The notes under the pieces are model-generated. The model made no database searches. It saw only the letters and a program-made list of their open reading frames with translations, and was not told where the DNA came from. Position numbers and translations under genes: made by a program. From NCBI RefSeq assembly GCF_014646095.1, contig NZ_BMMU01000002.1, forward strand, positions 186,001 through 250,000: a stretch of 64,000 nucleotides of DNA, given 5' to 3'. This document shows, in pieces, positions 17,852 through 27,294 of this stretch (position 1 is the first letter of the stretch; each line of letters starts with the position of its first letter). The DNA comes from Streptomyces lacrimifluminis. GTDB taxonomy: Bacteria; Actinomycetota; Actinomycetes; Streptomycetales; Streptomycetaceae.

Positions 17852-18603
17852 CGGGCCGCCGGACGCAGTCGCAGGCCCTGCATACCGCCGTCGACGGCGA
17901 GTGAGGTGCCGGTGGTCGCGCCGGACAGCGGGCTCGCCAAGTAGGCGATGGCGCCCGCGACTTCGGCTGCCGAGACCAGGCGGCCGGTGGGCTGGCGGGA
18001 CTCCAGCGCGGTCCGCTCGGCGGCGGAGTCGGCGGCCGAGTCGAGGAGGCGGCCGACCCACGGGGTGTCGACCGTCCCCGGGTTGACGCAGTTCACGCGG
18101 ACGCCCTCACGGACGTGGTCGGCGGCCATGGCCAGGGTCAGCGAGTACACGGCACCCTTGGTGGCGCTGTACAGGGCGCGCTGCGGCAGGCCCGCCGTGG
18201 CCGCGATCGAACAGGTGTTCACTATGACGGCGTGCGCCGAGTTCCGCAGGTGCGGCAGCGCGGCACGGGCCGTGCGGACCATGCCGAGCACGTTGACGTC
18301 GAAGACGCGCTGCCATTCCTCGTCGGCGTTGTCCTCGACGGTGCCCTGGGCGCCGATCCCGGCGTTGTTGACGACGATGTCAAGGCCGCCGAGGTCGGTG
18401 ACGGCGGCGGCCACCGCCTCCCGTACGGACGTGTCGTCGGTGACGTCGGCACGGTAGCCGCGCAGCGGTTTCTCGACCGACGACGGGTCCAGGTCGAGGA
18501 CGGCGACCTGTGCGCCGCGCGCCGCCAGCAGTTCCGCGGTGGCCCGGCCGATGCCGGACGCGCCGCCCGTGACCAGCGCCTTGAGACCCTCGAAGTCGGT
18601 CAT
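17848..18603 (-). CDS. SDR oxidoreductase, probable 2-keto-3-deoxy-L-fuconate dehydrogenase
   Basis: Classical short-chain dehydrogenase of 251 residues. Features are the cofactor motif TGGASGIG, the NNAG motif in [10 protein letters not shown], and the catalytic Ser and YSATK. The end [11 protein letters not shown] is typical of SDRs. The ATG at 18603 overlaps the dehydratase stop by four bases. In this operon the expected job is oxidation of 2-keto-3-deoxy-fuconate to the 2,4-diketo acid. Exact specificity is inferred from context only. Confidence 0.82.
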   Translation of the reverse strand: MTDFEGLKALVTGGASGIGRATAELLAARGAQVAVLDLDPSSVEKPLRGYRADVTDDTSVREAVAAAVTDLGGLDIVVNNAGIGAQGTVEDNADEEWQRVFDVNVLGMVRTARAALPHLRNSAHAVIVNTCSIAATAGLPQRALYSATKGAVYSLTLAMAADHVREGVRVNCVNPGTVDTPWVGRLLDSAADSAAERTALESRQPTGRLVSAAEVAGAIAYLASPLSGATTGTSLAVDGGMQGLRLRPAAR

Positions 18604-19940
18604 GCGGCCTGTCCCTTCTCCCTCGCCAGGTCGGCGGCCCAGAAGCTGCCGCCGGGGTACGTGAACTCCGCGATGGACTCCGGCCGCATGGTCGCGGAGA
18701 AGCCCGGTGCGGTCGGTGCCAGGTAATGACCTTGCCTGATCACCACGGGGTCGAGGAAGTGGCCGTGCAGATGATCGACGTACTCGATGACCCGGTTCTC
18801 GGTCGTGCCGGCCAGGGCGACGTAGTCGAACATCGAGAGGTGCTGGACGAGTTCGCACAGGCCGACGCCGCCCGCGTGCGGGCAGACGGGAACACCGAAC
18901 TTGGCCGCGAGCAGCAGGATGGCGAGGTTCTCGTTGACGCCGCCGACGCGGGCCGCGTCGATCTGCACGATGTCGACGGCGTCGGCCTGCAGGAGCTGCT
19001 TGAACACGATGCGGTTCTGGACGTGTTCGCCGGTGGCGACCTTGACGGGGGCCACGGCCCGGCGGATCGCCGCGTGGCCGAGGATGTCGTCGGGGCTGGT
19101 GGGCTCCTCGATCCAGTAGGGGTCGAACTCGGCGAGCGCCTTGGTCCAGCGGATCGCCTCCTCGACGTCCCAGCGCTGGTTCGCGTCGATCGCCATGCGG
19201 ATGTCGGGGCCGACGACGCTGCGGGCGACCCGGCAGCGCCGTATGTCGTCCTCGAGGTCCGATCCGACCTTGAGCTTGATCTGCTTGAAGCCGTCGGCGA
19301 CGGCCTCGGCGGCGAGCCGGGTGAGCTTCTCGTCGTCGTAGCCGAGCCAGCCGGCGGAGGTGGTGTAGGCGGGGAAGCCCTTGGCCAGCAGGTCGGCCGT
19401 GCGTTCGGCGGCACCCTCCCGGCCCCGGCGCAGCAGGTCGAGAGCCTCCGCGGGGGTGAGCGCGTCGGTGAGGTAGCGGAAGTCGATCTGCTGGACGAGC
19501 CACTCGGGTTCGGCCTCGGCGAGCAGCCGCCACAGGGGCTGGCCCGCGCGCTTCGCGGCAAGATCCCATACGGCGTTGACGACCGCGCCGATCGCCATGT
19601 GCATCACGCCCTTCTCGGGTCCGAGCCAGCGCAGCTGGCTGTCGCCGATCAGGTCGCGGTTGAGGGTGCCCGGGTTCGCGCACAGCTCGTCGACGGACCG
19701 GCCGACGACATGACCGCGCAGCGCGTCGATCGCGGCGACCTGGACCTCGTTGCCCCGCCCGATGGTGAAGGTGAACCCATGCCCGGTGTGCCCGTCGGCC
19801 GCATCGGTACGCAGCACGACATAGGCAGCCGAGTAGTCGGGGTCGGGATTCATCGCGTCGGAGCCGTCGAGCTCACGCGAGGTGGGAAACCGGATGTCGT
19901 AGGTGTCGACCGCGGTGACGCGGGCGGGGGTCGGGGACAC
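18600..19940 (-). CDS. L-fuconate dehydratase (enolase superfamily)
   Basis: 446-residue mandelate-racemase-type enzyme that removes water from L-fuconate. It begins [20 protein letters not shown] and contains [13 protein letters not shown]. The catalytic Lys pair is in IKLKVG. Metal ligands follow in [18 protein letters not shown] and ATGEHVQNR, with the C-terminal CPHAGGVGL; these blocks are characteristic of the FucD subgroup. The GTG at 19940 follows GAAAGG, and a longer frame to 20039 has no support. It heads the overlapping catabolic gene set. Confidence 0.9.
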   Translation of the reverse strand: MSPTPARVTAVDTYDIRFPTSRELDGSDAMNPDPDYSAAYVVLRTDAADGHTGHGFTFTIGRGNEVQVAAIDALRGHVVGRSVDELCANPGTLNRDLIGDSQLRWLGPEKGVMHMAIGAVVNAVWDLAAKRAGQPLWRLLAEAEPEWLVQQIDFRYLTDALTPAEALDLLRRGREGAAERTADLLAKGFPAYTTSAGWLGYDDEKLTRLAAEAVADGFKQIKLKVGSDLEDDIRRCRVARSVVGPDIRMAIDANQRWDVEEAIRWTKALAEFDPYWIEEPTSPDDILGHAAIRRAVAPVKVATGEHVQNRIVFKQLLQADAVDIVQIDAARVGGVNENLAILLLAAKFGVPVCPHAGGVGLCELVQHLSMFDYVALAGTTENRVIEYVDHLHGHFLDPVVIRQGHYLAPTAPGFSATMRPESIAEFTYPGGSFWAADLAREKGQAA

Positions 19941-20044
19941 GGGATGCCTTTCGGTCAAGTGGCAGGGGCTCGCCGGGCGGAGCCTCAGGGGGTTCGGACG
20001 GCGGTGGGGAACAGCTGAGCGGGCCTGGCCGGGTGGCACCCCTC

Positions 20045-20061
20045 AGGGGCGCGGGGAACTG
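20045..20061 (-). repeat. Dispersed intergenic repeat, copy 2 (minus strand)
   Basis: On the minus strand this reads CAGTTCCCCGCGCCCCT, the same core as at 10801 and 42555. It lies in the 180-base gap between the ABC permease and fuconate dehydratase genes, so it may attenuate transcription between importer and enzymes. Confidence 0.7.
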
Positions 20062-20121
20062 TGCGACAAGCCCCCGGCGCCCCGTGGACGGGGAACCGTT
20101 CGGCCGGCGGCGCTCCGCTCA

Positions 20122-21147
20122 TCAGTCCTGGGCCCGCCCCGTCGTCACACGGGCGATCATGAGCGCCACCAGGATGATTCCGCCGTAGATCGCCTGGATC
20201 CAGAACGACGGCACCTGGGCCAGCGTCAGCAGGTTCTGCACAACACCCAGCAGGAGTACGCCGGTCAGCGCACCGAACATCGTGCCCTTGCCGCCGTCGA
20301 GGCTGATGCCTCCGATGACAGCCGCGGCGAACACGGTGAAGATCATGTTGTTGCCCTGGTTGGCACTGATCGCGCCGACGTACCCGGTCTGCATGATCCC
20401 GCCGACGGCGGCGAGCGCACCGGCGACGACGAACACGCCGAGCATCACCCGTTCGACGCGGATACCGGCTGCCCGGGCCGCGTCCGCGTTCCCGCCGATC
20501 GCGTACAGGGCGCGGCCGACGCGGTGGTACTTGAGAACCATGCCGGCGACGGCGAAGCAGGCTCCGGCCACCCACACGGACAGGGGCACGTGGAGGAACG
20601 TGGTGGTGGCGAGGGAGTAGAAGGAGTCGGGCATGCCGAACAGGGTCTTGCCCTTGGTCGAGCCGACCAGCAGTCCACGCAGCACGATCAGCATCGCGAG
20701 CGTCACGATGAACGCGTTGAGCTTGAGTTTGACGACCAGGAGGCCGTTGAACGCGCCGACCGCCGCGCCGACGACGAGGATCGCCAACAGGGCGAGTGCG
20801 GCGGGGAATTCGGTCCCCCACCCGGACTGAGCGACCGGCAGTACCAACAGCGCTCCGATGGCCGGGGCGATGCCGACGACCGACTCCAGGGAGAGGTCGA
20901 ACTTGCCGGTGATGAGGACGAGCGACTCGGCCAGCACGACCATCGCGAGTGCCGCGGAGGCACCGAGGATCGAGATCAGGTTGCGTTCGGTGAGGAACGA
21001 GTCGTTGACCACCGTACCGAGCACCATGAGCAGCAACAGAGCTGGTACCAGGGCGAGTTCACGGGCGCGGCGGAGCAGTACGGTTTTGGCCGAACGCGGG
21101 TCCGGGGCCCGTAGGGGGGCGAGCGGTGGGGCCTTCGTGTCAGCCAT
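20122..21147 (-). CDS. Sugar ABC transporter permease (RbsC-type)
   Basis: 341 residues with about ten membrane helices. It has the monosaccharide permease pattern: NLISILGASAALAMVVLAE, ITGKFDLSLESVVG, GGNADAARAAGI and FAAAVIGGISLDGGKGT. It forms the membrane channel of the importer with the adjacent ATPase and binding protein. The ATG at 21147 follows GAAGGAG and overlaps the ATPase gene end by eight bases. Substrate is inferred as L-fucose from the downstream enzymes. Confidence 0.9.
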   Translation of the reverse strand: MADTKAPPLAPLRAPDPRSAKTVLLRRARELALVPALLLLMVLGTVVNDSFLTERNLISILGASAALAMVVLAESLVLITGKFDLSLESVVGIAPAIGALLVLPVAQSGWGTEFPAALALLAILVVGAAVGAFNGLLVVKLKLNAFIVTLAMLIVLRGLLVGSTKGKTLFGMPDSFYSLATTTFLHVPLSVWVAGACFAVAGMVLKYHRVGRALYAIGGNADAARAAGIRVERVMLGVFVVAGALAAVGGIMQTGYVGAISANQGNNMIFTVFAAAVIGGISLDGGKGTMFGALTGVLLLGVVQNLLTLAQVPSFWIQAIYGGIILVALMIARVTTGRAQD

Positions 21148-22666
21148 GTTCCACTCCTTCTATGGAGGCGATCAGCTCGTGGTCGTGCCAGCCCGCCGGA
21201 TGTTCGGCGACGACACGGCCGTGGAAGAGGACGAGGACTCGGTCGCAGCGGCGCAGGTCGTCGAGTTCGTCGGAGACGACCAGGACGGCGGTGCCGTCCT
21301 CGCGGGCGCTGTCCATGCGCGCGAGGAGCGACTCCTTGGACTTCACGTCGACGCCCGCGGTGGGGTTGATGAGGACGAGCAGTTTGGGGTCGGAGGCGAG
21401 GGCGCGGGCCATGACGACCTTCTGCGCGTTTCCGCCGGACAGGTCGGAGACCGGCTGTTCGGGGCCCTCGGCGTGGATGTCGAGGCGTTCGATGAGCTCG
21501 GTGGCGAAGCCTCGTTTGCGGTCGCCGGAGACGAATCCGTACCGCCCGAGCCTGCGCAGGACGCTCATGGTGGCGTTGTCGCCGATGGTCATGCCGGAGA
21601 CGAGCCCCTGTTCGTGCCGGTCTCGCGGCACACAGGCGACGCCTGCCGTCAGTGCCGCCTGCACGTCACCGAAGGGCAGCCGTCCGCCGTCGAGTTGAGC
21701 CGATCCGCCGGTCGGTGTGTGCAGCCCGGCGAAGGACTCGGCCAGCTCGATCTTGCCGCTGCCGCTGGATCCTGCGAGCCCGACGACCTCACCGCGACGA
21801 ACGGTCAGGTCGATGTTCTCGTACGCCGCCGAGGTGAGCCCCTCGGCGGCCAGCAGCACCGGCTGCCCCGGCTCGACTCCCCTGGGGGTGACGGCCTGTT
21901 CGGCGACCGACTCCCCGGCCATGGCCTCGATGAGGGCCTGGCGCGGGAGGTCGGCGACGGGGGCTGTGGTGATCCAGCGGGCGTCGCGCAGGACGGTCAC
22001 CTTCTGGCACACCTCGTACACCTCCTGGAGGTGGTGCGAGATGAACAGGAAGGTGACGCCGGAGTCCTGGAGTGCGCGCATCCGGGTGAAGAGCCGCTCG
22101 ATCTCCCGGCTGTCGAGCTGGGCGGTCGGTTCGTCGAGGACGATGAACCGGGCGCCGAAGCTCAACGCCCGTGCGATCTCCACCATTTGGCGGTCCTCGA
22201 CCTTGAGGTCGGCGGTGCGGGCCTCCGGGTCGACATGGACGTCCCAGGTGTCGAGGAGTTCGGCCGCCTCGGTGCGCAGCCGGCGCCAGCTGATGACGCC
22301 GCCGCGGCCGGCCGGCTGCCGGTTGATGAAGAGGTTCTCGGCGACCGTCAACTCGGGGACGACGGTCGGCTTCTGGTAGACGCAGGCCACCTTGGTGCGC
22401 CAGGCGTCGCGGTCGGTGAGCGGGGGTGCGGGCTGGCCGTCGAAGCGGACCGTGCCCTCGTCGGGCGCCTGGAGACCGGTGAGGATCGAGACCAGGGTGG
22501 ACTTTCCGGCGCCGTTGCGGCCGACGAGGGCGTGCGACTCACCGGCCAGGACGGTGAGTCGACCGTCCTGGAGCGCGGTGGTCGGACCGTACCGCTTGGC
22601 GATGCCGTGGGCCTCGACAAGCGGTACGAGAGAGGTGTCCGGGGTTTCCCGTTGCTGGCTGCTCAT
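21140..22666 (-). CDS. Sugar ABC transporter ATPase with two nucleotide-binding domains (RbsA/XylG-type)
   Basis: 508 residues and two ABC domains. The first has Walker A GRNGAGKST, signature-region VEDRQMVEIARAL and Walker B IVLDEPTAQLD. The second has GSSGSGK, LSGGNAQKVVMARAL and LVLINPTAGVDVKSKE. Domain 1 has a degenerate signature and domain 2 a degenerate Walker B, as is usual for this group. The ATG at 22666 overlaps the stop of the binding-protein gene (ATGA); an upstream ATG at 22684 is less likely. Confidence 0.92.
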   Translation of the reverse strand: MSSQQRETPDTSLVPLVEAHGIAKRYGPTTALQDGRLTVLAGESHALVGRNGAGKSTLVSILTGLQAPDEGTVRFDGQPAPPLTDRDAWRTKVACVYQKPTVVPELTVAENLFINRQPAGRGGVISWRRLRTEAAELLDTWDVHVDPEARTADLKVEDRQMVEIARALSFGARFIVLDEPTAQLDSREIERLFTRMRALQDSGVTFLFISHHLQEVYEVCQKVTVLRDARWITTAPVADLPRQALIEAMAGESVAEQAVTPRGVEPGQPVLLAAEGLTSAAYENIDLTVRRGEVVGLAGSSGSGKIELAESFAGLHTPTGGSAQLDGGRLPFGDVQAALTAGVACVPRDRHEQGLVSGMTIGDNATMSVLRRLGRYGFVSGDRKRGFATELIERLDIHAEGPEQPVSDLSGGNAQKVVMARALASDPKLLVLINPTAGVDVKSKESLLARMDSAREDGTAVLVVSDELDDLRRCDRVLVLFHGRVVAEHPAGWHDHELIASIEGVEHG

Positions 22667-23742
22667 CCGACTGTGTTGCCCCACAGGTCGGGGTCGTCCA
22701 CGTTGTCCTTGGTGACCAGCGGCGCGGACAGCTGGTCCTCCAGGAGGCCGTTGGGCAGCTTGACGATCTCGGAGTCGTGATCGGTGGGCCCGGGCTTGAA
22801 CGTCTTTCCGGCCATCGCCGCCTTGATGTAGTACATGCCGTACTTGGCGTAGAGGTCCGCGGGCTGCGAGACGGTCGCGTCGATCTCACCCTTGCGGATG
22901 GCGTCGAACTCCTGCGGGATGCCGTCGTTGGAGACGATCGCGATATGACCGGGCTGGCCCAGCTTCTTCAGCAGCCCCTTGGACTTCAGGGTCTGCAGCG
23001 TGGGCGCGAGGTAGACGCCGCCGGCCTGCATGTAGATGCCCTTGAGGTCCGGGTTGGCGTTGAGGAGCGTGTCGAGCTTGGAGGCCGCGGTGTCCGACTC
23101 CCACTTGGCGGGGATCTCCAGCACCTTGAGCTTCGGGAACTTCTCCTTCACACAGGCGCGGAACGCCTCCGACCGGTCACGGCCGTTCACCGACGCGAGA
23201 TCGCCCATGATCTGGACGACCTTGCCCGAGGGGATCTGCTTGCCGAGGTACTCGCAGGCCTGCTCGCCGTACGCGACGTTGTTGGCGCGTACGACCATCG
23301 CGACCTTGCCCTTCTCGGGCGCCACGTCGACGGCCACGACGGGCACGCCCTTGCGCTCGGCCTGGTCGAGGCCGGCCTCGATGGCGGCGCTGTCCAGAGG
23401 CGCGACCACCAGGCCCTTCACGCCCTGGTTGAGCTGGTTGTTGATGTCGGTGATCTGCTGCGAGGGGTCGCTGTTGGAGTTGACGGTCTTCAGCGCGTCG
23501 ACGCCCTCGGCCTTGGCCATCTTCGGCACGTAGTCGTTGTACGCCTGCCAGAACGGCGAGGTCAGCAGCGGAAGGACCACTCCGACCTTGCCCGTCCCGT
23601 CACTGTCACCGCCGGAGGAGACGGTGTCCTTGGTGCTGCCGCAGGCGCTGAGCACCAGGCCGGTACAGGCGGCCAGGGCCACCACACCGAGGCTCCGCGC
23701 TCTGGCGGGCTTCTTCGGGTTCCCCACTGTTCGGTTGAGCAT
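22663..23742 (-). CDS. Sugar ABC transporter substrate-binding lipoprotein (Peripla_BP_4)
   Basis: 359-residue lipoprotein with lipobox LVLSACG. The mature part has the ribose/xylose-binding layout: VGVVLPLLTSPFWQAYNDYV, INNQLNQGVKGLVVAPLDSA, VVAVDVAPEKG and VSNDGIPQEF. It captures the sugar outside the cell for the permease-ATPase pair that follows. The ATG at 23742 follows GAGGAG. As first gene of the leftward operon it should carry the operon promoter and the operators described between 23787 and 23876. Confidence 0.92.
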   Translation of the reverse strand: MLNRTVGNPKKPARARSLGVVALAACTGLVLSACGSTKDTVSSGGDSDGTGKVGVVLPLLTSPFWQAYNDYVPKMAKAEGVDALKTVNSNSDPSQQITDINNQLNQGVKGLVVAPLDSAAIEAGLDQAERKGVPVVAVDVAPEKGKVAMVVRANNVAYGEQACEYLGKQIPSGKVVQIMGDLASVNGRDRSEAFRACVKEKFPKLKVLEIPAKWESDTAASKLDTLLNANPDLKGIYMQAGGVYLAPTLQTLKSKGLLKKLGQPGHIAIVSNDGIPQEFDAIRKGEIDATVSQPADLYAKYGMYYIKAAMAGKTFKPGPTDHDSEIVKLPNGLLEDQLSAPLVTKDNVDDPDLWGNTVG

Positions 23743-23786
23743 TTTGGTAGCTCCTCGTTGAGCGTGATCGAGCGGATGCCGCATAT

Positions 23787-23876
23787 TTATCAGACCACTT
23801 CCAGGTAAGAACAGCCCATCGGGCCAAATTTTCCTAGATTCCGTCAGTAGTGGTCCGACCAACCCTCTGGTTAGAC
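23787..23876. promoter_or_regulatory. Divergent promoter region with FadR/GntR-type operator candidates
   Basis: A perfect palindrome, TGGTC-C-GACCA, lies at 23851-23861. Half-site relatives flank it: TTATCAGACCA at 23787-23797 (TGGTCTGATAA on the other strand) and TGGTTAGAC at 23868-23876. The TGGTnnnACCA form is typical of FadR-family operators. The region separates the importer operon from its divergent GntR regulator, so autoregulation and sugar-responsive repression are expected. This is inferred from the motif and layout. Confidence 0.7.
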
Positions 23877-23907
23877 TGCGGCGGACCCGGCGACAGGAGG
23901 ACACGGC

Positions 23908-24654
23908 GTGGACGAGATCCCGGCCAGGAACGGCGAGGCCGCCCCACAGAAGGGCACCGTGACGCAACGCGCCATCGACCAGATCAAGGCACTGATCGGC
24001 GAGGGCCGGCTGGAACCGGGTGAGCGGCTGCCCACCGAGCGTGATCTCGCCGCCCGGCTGGGTATCTCGCGCAGCTCGATGCGGGAGGCGATCCGGGCGC
24101 TCACCGTGATGGGCGTACTGGAGGCCCGGCACGGCTCGGGCATCTACGTGACCCAGCTGGAGGCCGGCGACCTGCTGGAGACCTTCGGCGTGGTCGCGGA
24201 CCTCTCGCGGGGCCCACGGCTGGCCGAGCTGCTCGAGGTCCGGCGCATCCTGGAGTCGACGGCGACCGCCCTGGCCGCAGCCCGGATAACCCCGGCCCAG
24301 CTCGCCCAGGTCGAGAAACACCTCACGGCAATGAACACCACCGATGATCCCGAGGAAATCCTCGCCCACGACCTGGCATTCCATCGCGAAATCACCGCAG
24401 CGGCAGGCAATGACAGTATGGCGGCGATCTTGGAGGGTCTCTCCTCCCGCACCTTCCGCGCCCGTGTCTGGCGCGCCTACCAGGAAGAGGGCGCCTTCAC
24501 CCGCACCCGCCGCGAGCACGCGGCGATCCACCGCGCACTCGTCGCCCATGACCCGGAGGCGGCCCGGGCGGCAGCAGCGGCCCACGTCGGCGAGGTGGAA
24601 CAGTGGCTGCGGGGCCAGGCCGCGTCCCCGCCCTCGGATGAGCACCAGGCCTGA
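23908..24654 (+). CDS. FadR-subfamily GntR transcriptional regulator of the L-fucose operon
   Basis: 248 residues. The winged-helix DNA-binding domain (about 18-80) contains GERLPTERDLAARLGISRSS and EARHGSGIYV. The FCD ligand domain (about 95-235) contains LAELLEVRRILE and the metal-binding pattern HDLAFHREITAAAGN with later HAAIHRALV. It probably represses the importer and enzyme genes until the sugar acid or a metabolite is present. The GTG at 23908 follows a perfect AGGAGG. It is transcribed away from the importer. Confidence 0.9.
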   Translation: MDEIPARNGEAAPQKGTVTQRAIDQIKALIGEGRLEPGERLPTERDLAARLGISRSSMREAIRALTVMGVLEARHGSGIYVTQLEAGDLLETFGVVADLSRGPRLAELLEVRRILESTATALAAARITPAQLAQVEKHLTAMNTTDDPEEILAHDLAFHREITAAAGNDSMAAILEGLSSRTFRARVWRAYQEEGAFTRTRREHAAIHRALVAHDPEAARAAAAAHVGEVEQWLRGQAASPPSDEHQA

Positions 24655-24727
24655 GCAGGGCACCGGCAAACGGCGGGTGCGGCACGGAACGCCGACCGCA
24701 CCCGCGTACGACGCCCACTCGCGACCG

Positions 24728-25585
24728 TCAGCCCACCGCCGACCGGTACAGCCCGAACTCCGCGACCCGCACGTGTGCGCGGGCCTGTGTCACCCGGACC
24801 CGCCACCGCCGTGCCCGGACAGGAGCCGCCAGCAGCAGAATCCGGCTGGCGCCGACCGTGCCCGCGCCCGCCATCCGGGTCCAGCGGTCCCCGGTGAACG
24901 CCTCGGCCTGCTGTCCGTGCCGGATGCCCTCCGCGAGCCGGACCCGGTCCACCTCGCACTCCCTGCCGAGGTCGACGGTGACGACACCGGGAGTCCGGGC
25001 GCAGGAGCAGTTGGTTGAGCTTGTGGTACGCCATGTCGCGTACGAGGTTCTCCAGCCACGGTGTCGAGATGTGGATGCAGCAGACGCACACGCCGACGCC
25101 CCGCTCCGCGTACCGGGGTACGTCGACCGTGCGTCCGGCGGGGATCCGGTCGCCCTGGGCGAGGAGCCGGAGGAGGGTACGGGTGCCGTAGAACGCGCCC
25201 GCCTCGGCGGCACCGGTCACCGACAGCCGTGCGCCCGCCCGGAGTTCGTACCCCTCGGCGCCGAGTGCGGCCCGCCCCGTGGCCACGTCGACAACGATGT
25301 CACCGGACCGTGCACCGCCGCTCACCACGGGGACGATGCCGTGGCCCCCGTCGCGCAGATCGTCGGCGAGCGTGTCCGCGACCCTGCCTCGGGCACGGAG
25401 TGGGCGACCATGCGGGCAGCGCCGCCGTACCGATAACTCCCCTGCTCCGGTGTCCAGTTGGCGAGGGCGGGCACGGTGACCGGGATACTCGCCGCCACTG
25501 CGCCCGCGGCGGCCGGAACCGGGGCGGCCAGCAGCAGGAGGGTCACCAGCGCACCCAGAAGCCGACGTCTCGGCTACCTACTCAT
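24728..25585 (-). pseudogene. Collapsed secreted glycosidase: GH20-type N terminus joined to an F5/8-like C terminus
   Basis: On the minus strand an ATG at 25585 is followed by an in-frame TAG at codon 4 (25574-25576). A signal-peptide-like stretch and VPALANWTPEQGSYRYGG then appear. The frame changes near 25385 (into ADTLADDLRDGGHGIVPV) and continues with GAFYGTRTLLRLLAQGD, VPRYAERGVGV and MAYHKLNQLLL, the GH20b domain and start of a GH20 barrel. Near 25000 the frame switches again to VVTVDLGRECEVDRVRLAE and RRWRVRVTQARAHVRVAEFG, a C-terminal galactose-binding-like domain as seen in some GH29 fucosidases. The GH20 catalytic part is missing. I read it as a deletion relic next to the fucose genes. 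Confidence 0.8.
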
Positions 25586-25846
25586 CTGGAAGCTCCCATT
25601 CATCGGAGGTGTGCTGATTGGGCGCGCCCCGGACAGTGACAATGGGGTCCGGAGCCAGGCGAGTCGGCCAGTGATCGGATGACCAGCGACTCCGCCACGG
25701 GAACCAGGAGTCCCGGTGGCAGAAAAGTCCACGAGACACGGGCCGAACGTCCAAGCCCGACGACACTCGACGCCAATCCGTACTCGCAAGTAGCCTCATC
25801 GCCTCACGCGTTGCACGATGTGTCGCATCCACCCCGAGGAGCCCCT

Positions 25847-27188
25847 GTGACCAGCTGGGTCGGCCGTACCGCCGTCGAGATCGCCGCCGCCGTACGCGAG
25901 AAGCGCATCACACCGCGTGAAGTCGTGGCCGAGCATCTCGCGCGCATCGAACTGCTGGACGTCCGGGTCGGAGCGTTCCGCCGGCTGCGGGCCCAGGAGG
26001 CGCTGGCCGAGGCGGACGAGGTGGCCGGCCGCGCCGACCTGGCAGACCTCCCGCTCGCGGGCGTACCCCTCGCGGTGAAGGACAACCTGGGCGTGCGTGG
26101 CGAGTCGACCCGGCACGGTTCCACCGCGACGCCGGACGCCCCCGCCGACGACGACCACGTCACCGTGGCCCGGCTCCGCGCGGCGGGCGCGATCGTCGTC
26201 GGGGTCACCAATGTGCCGGAGCTGTGCATCTGGGGCACCACGGAGGGCCCGCTCGGCACGGCCCGCAACCCGTGGGACACCACCCGCACGGCGGGCGGTT
26301 CCTCGGGCGGCAGCGCCGCGGCCGTCGGCGCCGGGATGGTGCCCGTCGCGCTGGGCAACGACGGCATGGGCTCACTGCGCATCCCCGCCGCCAACTGCGG
26401 TGTCGTCACGATCAAGCCGGGTCTCGGGGTCGTCCCGGCGGGCATCGGCAACGGCGACTGGTTCGGCATGTCGGAGAACGGTCCGCTGGCGACGACGGTC
26501 GAGGACGCCCGCCTGCTGCTGTCGGTCCTCGCGGACACGGAGTTCGTACGGTCGGACGCGCACGCCGGCCGCAGGATCGCCCTCTCCGTCCGCAGCCCCA
26601 TCACCGGCGTCACCGTCAGCAGGCCGTTCACCTCCGCCGCACGCGAGGCCGCCGCACTGCTGGACAGCGCCGGTCACCAGGTGCGGCCCGCCGACCCGCC
26701 GTACCCGCTGTCGATCGGCGTGACCTCGTTCACCCACTGGACGGCGGGCACGGCGCGGGACGCGGAGGGCTTCGACCGGGGCGGACTGACCCGGCGCACC
26801 CGGGTCCACGCGGCTGTCGGGCGCCGGTTCGTCGGCCACGTCGAGCGGGGGCAGCACAAGGAACAACTGCGTCGGCGCCTCGAACCGTTCTTCGCCGAGC
26901 ACGACGTGCTGCTCACCCCGGCACTGGCCCGGCGCTCTCCCACCGCCGCGGCCTGGCACGAACGGGGCTGGCTGCGCAACGTCCTCGCCAACACGAACTA
27001 CTCGCCGATGACGCCCCCGTGGAACCTGACGGGCTGGCCGGCGATGGCGGTGCCGTTCGGCACCGCCATCGGGCGCGCCCTGCGCCGTGCAGTTGGTGGG
27101 CCGCCCGGGCTCTGAGGCCGTACTCCTCGACGTGGCCCAGCAGTTGGAGGAGCTGCACCCCTGGCAGCGGACGGCTCCGCTCGCCTGA
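25847..27188 (+). pseudogene. Amidase (amidase signature family) with a C-terminal frameshift
   Basis: The amidase signature chain opens VTSWVGRTAVEIAAAVREKR. The catalytic Ser-cisSer-Lys set is visible as VKDNLG, TAGGSSGGSAAAVGAG and NDGMGSLRIPAANCG. The continuous frame stops at 27115 after an atypical tail. In the next frame the expected ending resumes (GAPCAVQLVGRPGSEAVLL, then QLEELHPWQRTAPLA) and stops at 27186-27188, so one base has been gained or two lost near 27070. The truncated protein would keep the active site. The GTG at 25847 follows GAGGA. It could be a sequencing error rather than real decay. Confidence 0.8.
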
Positions 27189-27190
27189 CC

Positions 27191-27209
27191 GCGGCCGGTC
27201 GCAGGCCGC
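27191..27209 (+). terminator. Short hairpin after the amidase gene
   Basis: GCGGCC at 27191-27196 pairs with GGCCGC at 27204-27209, directly after the restored amidase stop. A second weaker hairpin (GGCATGGG at 27233-27240 with CCCATGCC at 27256-27263) follows. Confidence 0.5.
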
Positions 27210-27294
27210 GGCTCACCGGAAACTCCTCGATCGGCATGGGCGCGAGTCGGGCACACCCATGCCGACGGCGATCTCGACAGGTCCTGTCGGGGCG

